The position numbers were made by a program, and so were the translations under genes. From Streptomyces griseiscabiei (GTDB lineage: Bacteria > Actinomycetota > Actinomycetes > Streptomycetales > Streptomycetaceae), in contig NZ_JAGJBZ010000006.1 of the NCBI RefSeq assembly GCF_020010925.1, forward strand, positions 186,001-250,000: a DNA stretch of 64,000 bases. Reading direction: 5' to 3'. Below the pieces are notes generated by a model that was not told where the DNA came from, did not search any database, and was given only the letters and a program-made list of their open reading frames with translations. Positions 61,435 through 64,000 of this stretch are shown one piece after another. Position 1 is the stretch's first letter. Every line of letters begins with the position of its first letter.

Positions 61435-61478
61435 ACCGGGCGGGGCCGGGGGAGGGGGAGGTCCCGGCCCCGCCCGGT
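61435..61478 (-). terminator. Hairpin after the tail tube gene
   Basis: ACCGGGCGGGGCCGGG pairs perfectly with CCCGGCCCCGCCCGGT over a 12-base loop, 14 bp past the tail-tube stop. It probably lowers read-through into the chaperone genes, so that the tube protein is made in excess. Confidence 0.8.
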
Positions 61479-61491
61479 GGGGGAGGGTGGA

Positions 61492-62070
61492 TCAGGAGGC
61501 GGTGCCGTACGCCGGGTCCTTCATCAGGAAGGTGGCCAGCGGCTTGGTGTTGTCGACGGCCAGCGCGGTGAAGGTGACACCGAGCTTGATGGAGGCCGTA
61601 CGGGTCAGCGACAGTTCCTCGGTCTCGGTGACCTGGCCGCGCGAGACGACGAAGCGGTACGTGATGTCCGTACCGTCGCTGAACTCGATGCCCATCGCCT
61701 TCTCGTTGAACTTCGGGTCGGCGGCCAGCTCGTACTTGTAGACGCCGGAGCCGGTGGTGGTCTCCGCGACGGCGTCACCGCCCATGAAGAACGGCAGCGT
61801 GTCCTCGTTGAGCTGGAGCAGCTGGAACTTCACCGTCAGGTCGCGGTCCGAGTAGATGAACCGGGCCGGGGAGACGGACTGCCAGGTCTCCACCGGGTCG
61901 AGCTTGTCCTTCTTCGCCAGCTTGATGCCGTCCTGCGAGGTGTAGCCGAGGTCCTTCCAGCCGGACCCCCACGCGGAGGTGACATCGGTCGGCGCGGTCG
62001 TCCCGACCGGGGCGACCAGAATCCGCCCGGTACCGGCGACACGGATCTCGTTGGCGTTGCTGCCTGCCAT
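61492..62070 (-). CDS. Major tail tube protein
   Basis: The 192-residue protein has the fold of siphovirus tube proteins: IRVAGTGRILVAPVGTTAPT, then SAWGSGWKDLGYTSQDGI, IYSDRDLTVKFQLLQLNE and GTDITYRFVVSRGQVTETEE. The C-terminal half holds the expected beta strands with Thr-rich ends. The tube would be built of stacked hexamers, with length set by the tape measure. The start is ATG 62070. No second (sheath) protein follows, so the tail is non-contractile. Confidence 0.85.
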   Translation of the reverse strand: MAGSNANEIRVAGTGRILVAPVGTTAPTDVTSAWGSGWKDLGYTSQDGIKLAKKDKLDPVETWQSVSPARFIYSDRDLTVKFQLLQLNEDTLPFFMGGDAVAETTTGSGVYKYELAADPKFNEKAMGIEFSDGTDITYRFVVSRGQVTETEELSLTRTASIKLGVTFTALAVDNTKPLATFLMKDPAYGTAS

Positions 62071-62107
62071 GCGTACTCCTTGGGAGAGAGGAAAGTGAGG
62101 GGTACTG

Positions 62108-62165
62108 CCGCGCCCTCAGGGGCGCGGGGAACTGCGCGATCAGCCACGAACGACCCGCACCCGCG
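62108..62165. repeat. Palindromic repeat family, copy I (partial)
   Basis: CCTCAGGGGCGCGGGGAACT, then GCGCGATCAGCCACGAACG. A right-arm-only copy in the gap between tail terminator and tube genes. It shows that the repeat family has also entered the phage-derived region. Confidence 0.85.
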
Positions 62166-62217
62166 AACCGGCCTGCCCGACCGAGCTCATAGGCGGACCG
62201 GCCCCCGAGGCGGAGCC

Positions 62218-62625
62218 CTACGCGGGGCGGATGTGCAGTCGGACCGTCGCGTAGTAGCGATTGGCCGCGGACCGGTTCCAGTCCGGCAGCCAGCGGGGTC
62301 CGTCCGCCTCGACCACGTCGGAGACGACCGCGCCCCCGTACGTCGCCCCCCGCAGCGCGAGCACCGCGGAGCGGACCGTCAGGGCCAGCGTGTGCGCCGC
62401 CGTCTTGGTCGGCCCGTAGACCTCCAGGTCCACGAGCGGCTGGTCGAGGTGCAGGTCGTCCACCCAGGCCCCGCCGGCGCGGGAGACCAGGACGACCCGC
62501 TGGGTGCCGTCGAACCCGCCGGGCGGCACGTTGTCCACGGTCGCGGTGGAGAGTTCGGGGCGGTCGGTCAGGAAGTCGACGACGAGTCGTTCGACATCCG
62601 GGAAGGTGACCGTCGGTTCGGCCAC
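62218..62625 (-). CDS. Tail terminator-like / head-tail joining protein
   Basis: The 135-residue protein starts at GTG 62625 after GGGAGG. It reads PDVERLVVDFLTDRPELSTA, RVVLVSRAGGAWVDDLHLDQ, VDLEVYGPTKTAAHTLAL and then a strand-rich end, the pattern of the small proteins encoded just before the tail tube gene in siphophages (gpU-like). It would cap the tube. It is the first structural gene of the operon, with an untranslated leader of about 100 bp containing the shared dyad. Confidence 0.72.
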   Translation of the reverse strand: MAEPTVTFPDVERLVVDFLTDRPELSTATVDNVPPGGFDGTQRVVLVSRAGGAWVDDLHLDQPLVDLEVYGPTKTAAHTLALTVRSAVLALRGATYGGAVVSDVVEADGPRWLPDWNRSAANRYYATVRLHIRPA

Positions 62626-62715
62626 GGTGAGACCTCCCTTCTTGGTCGGAGGTATGCGAAACGGCGGGGCCGTGTCCCTGGGGGCACAGCTCCGCCGCTG
62701 CACCAACTGTGACAC

Positions 62716-62733
62716 GTTGCGAGCGCGCGCGCA
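62716..62733 (-). promoter_or_regulatory. Dyad element upstream of the tail operon
   Basis: On the operon strand the site reads GTTGCGCGCGCTCGCAAC followed by GTGTCA. The arms GTTGCG and CGCAAC are inverted. A related site precedes the regulatory unit at 63922-63941. It lies about 90 bp before the first tail gene and just after the preceding terminator, so it is likely the promoter/operator of the tail operon. Confidence 0.6.
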
Positions 62734-62765
62734 ACTATGAGTTTGTCGGGACCCCAGGAAACGCA

Positions 62766-62803
62766 CATCGCCCCGTCACACCGAGTGGTGTGACGGGGCG
62801 ATG
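62766..62803 (-). terminator. Terminator closing the regulatory unit
   Basis: A perfect 17-bp stem, CATCGCCCCGTCACACC with its reverse complement, over GAGT, 8 bp past the HTH gene stop. It isolates the regulatory unit from the tail operon. Confidence 0.92.
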
Positions 62804-62810
62804 AGGTGCC

Positions 62811-63041
62811 CTAGCCGCGCCGCCGATTGCCGCCCCCGCGCCCCCGCGTGGCCCGCTCCGCCGCGAACACGTCCTCCAGCCGGTAGAGATGGGTCCGCCC
62901 CTGCCGCCCGGCGGCCTCCAGGTGGCCCAGCTGAACCCATTTCCGTACGGTCGCGGGGGCCACGCCCGCCTCCGCCGCGGCGGCGGCGCCGGTCACCAGC
63001 GTGGGGGACGAACCGGTCGGCCCCGCCAGGGAGTTGCCCAT
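62811..63041 (-). CDS. Small helix-turn-helix protein (excisionase/MerR-like)
   Basis: The 76-residue protein starts at ATG 63041, overlapping the upstream stop by one base. It holds an N-terminal HTH (LVTGAAAAAEAGVAPATVRK, then WVQLGHLEAAGRQGRTHLYR) like phage excisionases and MerR-type winged helices, with a very basic Arg/Gly tail. It is probably a DNA-binding regulator acting at the two dyads. Confidence 0.78.
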   Translation of the reverse strand: MGNSLAGPTGSSPTLVTGAAAAAEAGVAPATVRKWVQLGHLEAAGRQGRTHLYRLEDVFAAERATRGRGGGNRRRG

Positions 63042-63799
63042 CAGGCGGCCCCCGCCTCGGCCGGGCCGTCGCACTCGTCCGCGTCGTCGACCAGCGCGGC
63101 GATCTCGTCCGCGTCGGCCCCCGAGTCCGCCGCGAGCTGCGCCCAGCCGGTCTCCGTCCAGCTGTGCCGGTGGGCGGCGTTGTCCGCGCACGGGCACTCC
63201 TCGTCGGCGCACCGGCACCCCGGGTTGACGCACAGGACCGTACGCCAGGCCGGCATGGCCCGCAGCGACACCGAATCGCACCACGGGCAGCGGCCGTTGA
63301 CGCGGACCAGGGTCTCGGGGTCGCCGAGGGTGCGGCCGCAGCGGCGGGCCATCCGGCGGCACTCGTCGAGGACGTGCCGGGCCAGGACCGGATGCCCGGC
63401 GACGTCGTCGAGCAGCGCGGCGATCCGGCCCAGCCGCCGCGGCACGTCCGCGCGCGGGGGGCGGCCGAGCCCGAGCTTCTCCCGGACCGCCTCCTCCAGT
63501 TCGACCACCCCGTCGGTGACGTCCCGTACGGCGTCGGAGACATGGAGGCGGATCGGGGCGGTGCCCGCGCCCAGCGGGGCGAGGCCGTGCTGCTCGCCGA
63601 GCAGGGCCTCGGCGCGCTCCGCGGCGTCCCGTTCGCCGAGGGCGCGGAGGGCGGCCGGGCCCAGTGGCGGGCGGGAACGGGTCCCGCCGCCCGGTCGGCC
63701 CGGGGCCAACTCCTGGAGCAATTCAGGGAATTGGCGGCGCAGGATGTCGATCCAGCGGGCGGCGCGGGCGGTGTGCTGCGCGGCGAGGCCTGAGGACAT
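63041..63799 (-). CDS. Cys-rich phage protein of unknown function
   Basis: The 252-residue protein starts at ATG 63799, ten bases after GGAG; ATG 63826 is an alternative. The N-terminal 140 residues are helical. The middle has a Cys/His cluster (CPWCDSVSLRAMP, then CVNPGCRCADEECPCADNAAHRH) that should bind one or two zinc ions, and the end is acidic. Proteins of this kind occur beside structural genes in Streptomyces prophages; no function is known. It is first in a two-gene unit with the HTH protein, with a matching dyad upstream. Confidence 0.68.
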   Translation of the reverse strand: MSSGLAAQHTARAARWIDILRRQFPELLQELAPGRPGGGTRSRPPLGPAALRALGERDAAERAEALLGEQHGLAPLGAGTAPIRLHVSDAVRDVTDGVVELEEAVREKLGLGRPPRADVPRRLGRIAALLDDVAGHPVLARHVLDECRRMARRCGRTLGDPETLVRVNGRCPWCDSVSLRAMPAWRTVLCVNPGCRCADEECPCADNAAHRHSWTETGWAQLAADSGADADEIAALVDDADECDGPAEAGAA

Positions 63800-63921
63800 G
63801 GTGGACACACTCCGATCTGGGGCCATCAGAAGCCCTTCGACGGCAACCAAGAGCTGGGGCGGCGGCAACTGAAGGGAAAGGAGAGTCTCCTGTTGTTGCG
63901 AGCCCGCACACAGCTTCACAT

Positions 63922-63941
63922 GTTGCGATCTCGCGCGCAAC
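63922..63941 (-). promoter_or_regulatory. Dyad element upstream of the regulatory unit
   Basis: On the coding strand the site reads GTTGCGCGCGAGATCGCAAC followed by ATGTGA. It shares GTTGCGCGCG..TCGCAACRTGT with the site at 62716-62733 and lies about 120 bp before the gene starting at 63799. To the right, 63942-64000 shows nothing I can name. Confidence 0.58.
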
Positions 63942-64000
63942 GGAGATCGAGGATCACCTCGACGGACGGAAGGGGTCGCGTCGAGAATCGGCCAACGGCC

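Overview
The window is high-GC actinobacterial DNA and reads as a Streptomyces chromosome. The core block OhrR/Ohr, two Ser/Thr kinases (PkaA/PkaB-like), prfB, ftsEX, an S41 protease, smpB, tmRNA and the matAB aggregation locus follows the order I recall from S. coelicolor; this is memory, not a search. Many genes are translationally coupled by ATGA or GTGA overlaps, and GTG/TTG starts are common.

Layout. 1-455: end of a type II antitoxin gene and its RelE-like toxin. 737-5569: a small secreted protein, then a leftward cassette of a WXG100/ESX-type small protein, an 809-aa polymorphic toxin with a C-terminal nuclease-like domain, an immunity-like protein and a frameshifted immunity paralogue. 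5725-19499: galE, a family 2 glycosyltransferase, the divergent ohrR/ohr pair, two polytopic membrane proteins and three tandem GT2/CDP-glycerol-phosphotransferase fusions, probably for cell-wall glycopolymers. 19846-23574: a carbohydrate ABC importer. 24092-31804: an FHA/FtsK-like ATPase divergent from two membrane kinases. 31971-38864: prfB, a sortase-anchored repeat protein, a zinc-ribbon membrane protein, ftsE, ftsX, an S41 protease, smpB and tmRNA. 38921-42261: a GH31 alpha-xylosidase with its LacI regulator and two perfect operators. 42356-44750: an MFS exporter and a LysR gene broken by a palindromic repeat. 44910-50479: matA, matB, an acyltransferase and a proline-rich membrane protein.

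50521-63941 is the most unusual part: a leftward siphovirus-type tail operon. Read in its own direction it encodes a tail-terminator-like protein, the tail tube, a frameshifting tail chaperone pair, a short tape measure, distal tail and tail-tip proteins, two fibre paralogues, an amidase and two holin-like proteins. No capsid, portal or terminase gene lies inside the window. The operon appears to begin after a terminator with its own upstream dyad element, and the same element precedes a small regulatory unit (zinc-motif protein plus HTH protein). This fits a domesticated headless tail (F-type tailocin-like particle) better than an intact prophage, although the DNA right of 64,000 is not visible. 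Two rightward genes inside the operon look like morons.

A long palindromic repeat family, with an arm based on GTTCCCCGCGCCCCT, occurs at ten loci. It is mostly intergenic, but one copy replaces the middle of the LysR gene and another lies inside the apparent 5' end of the MFS gene.
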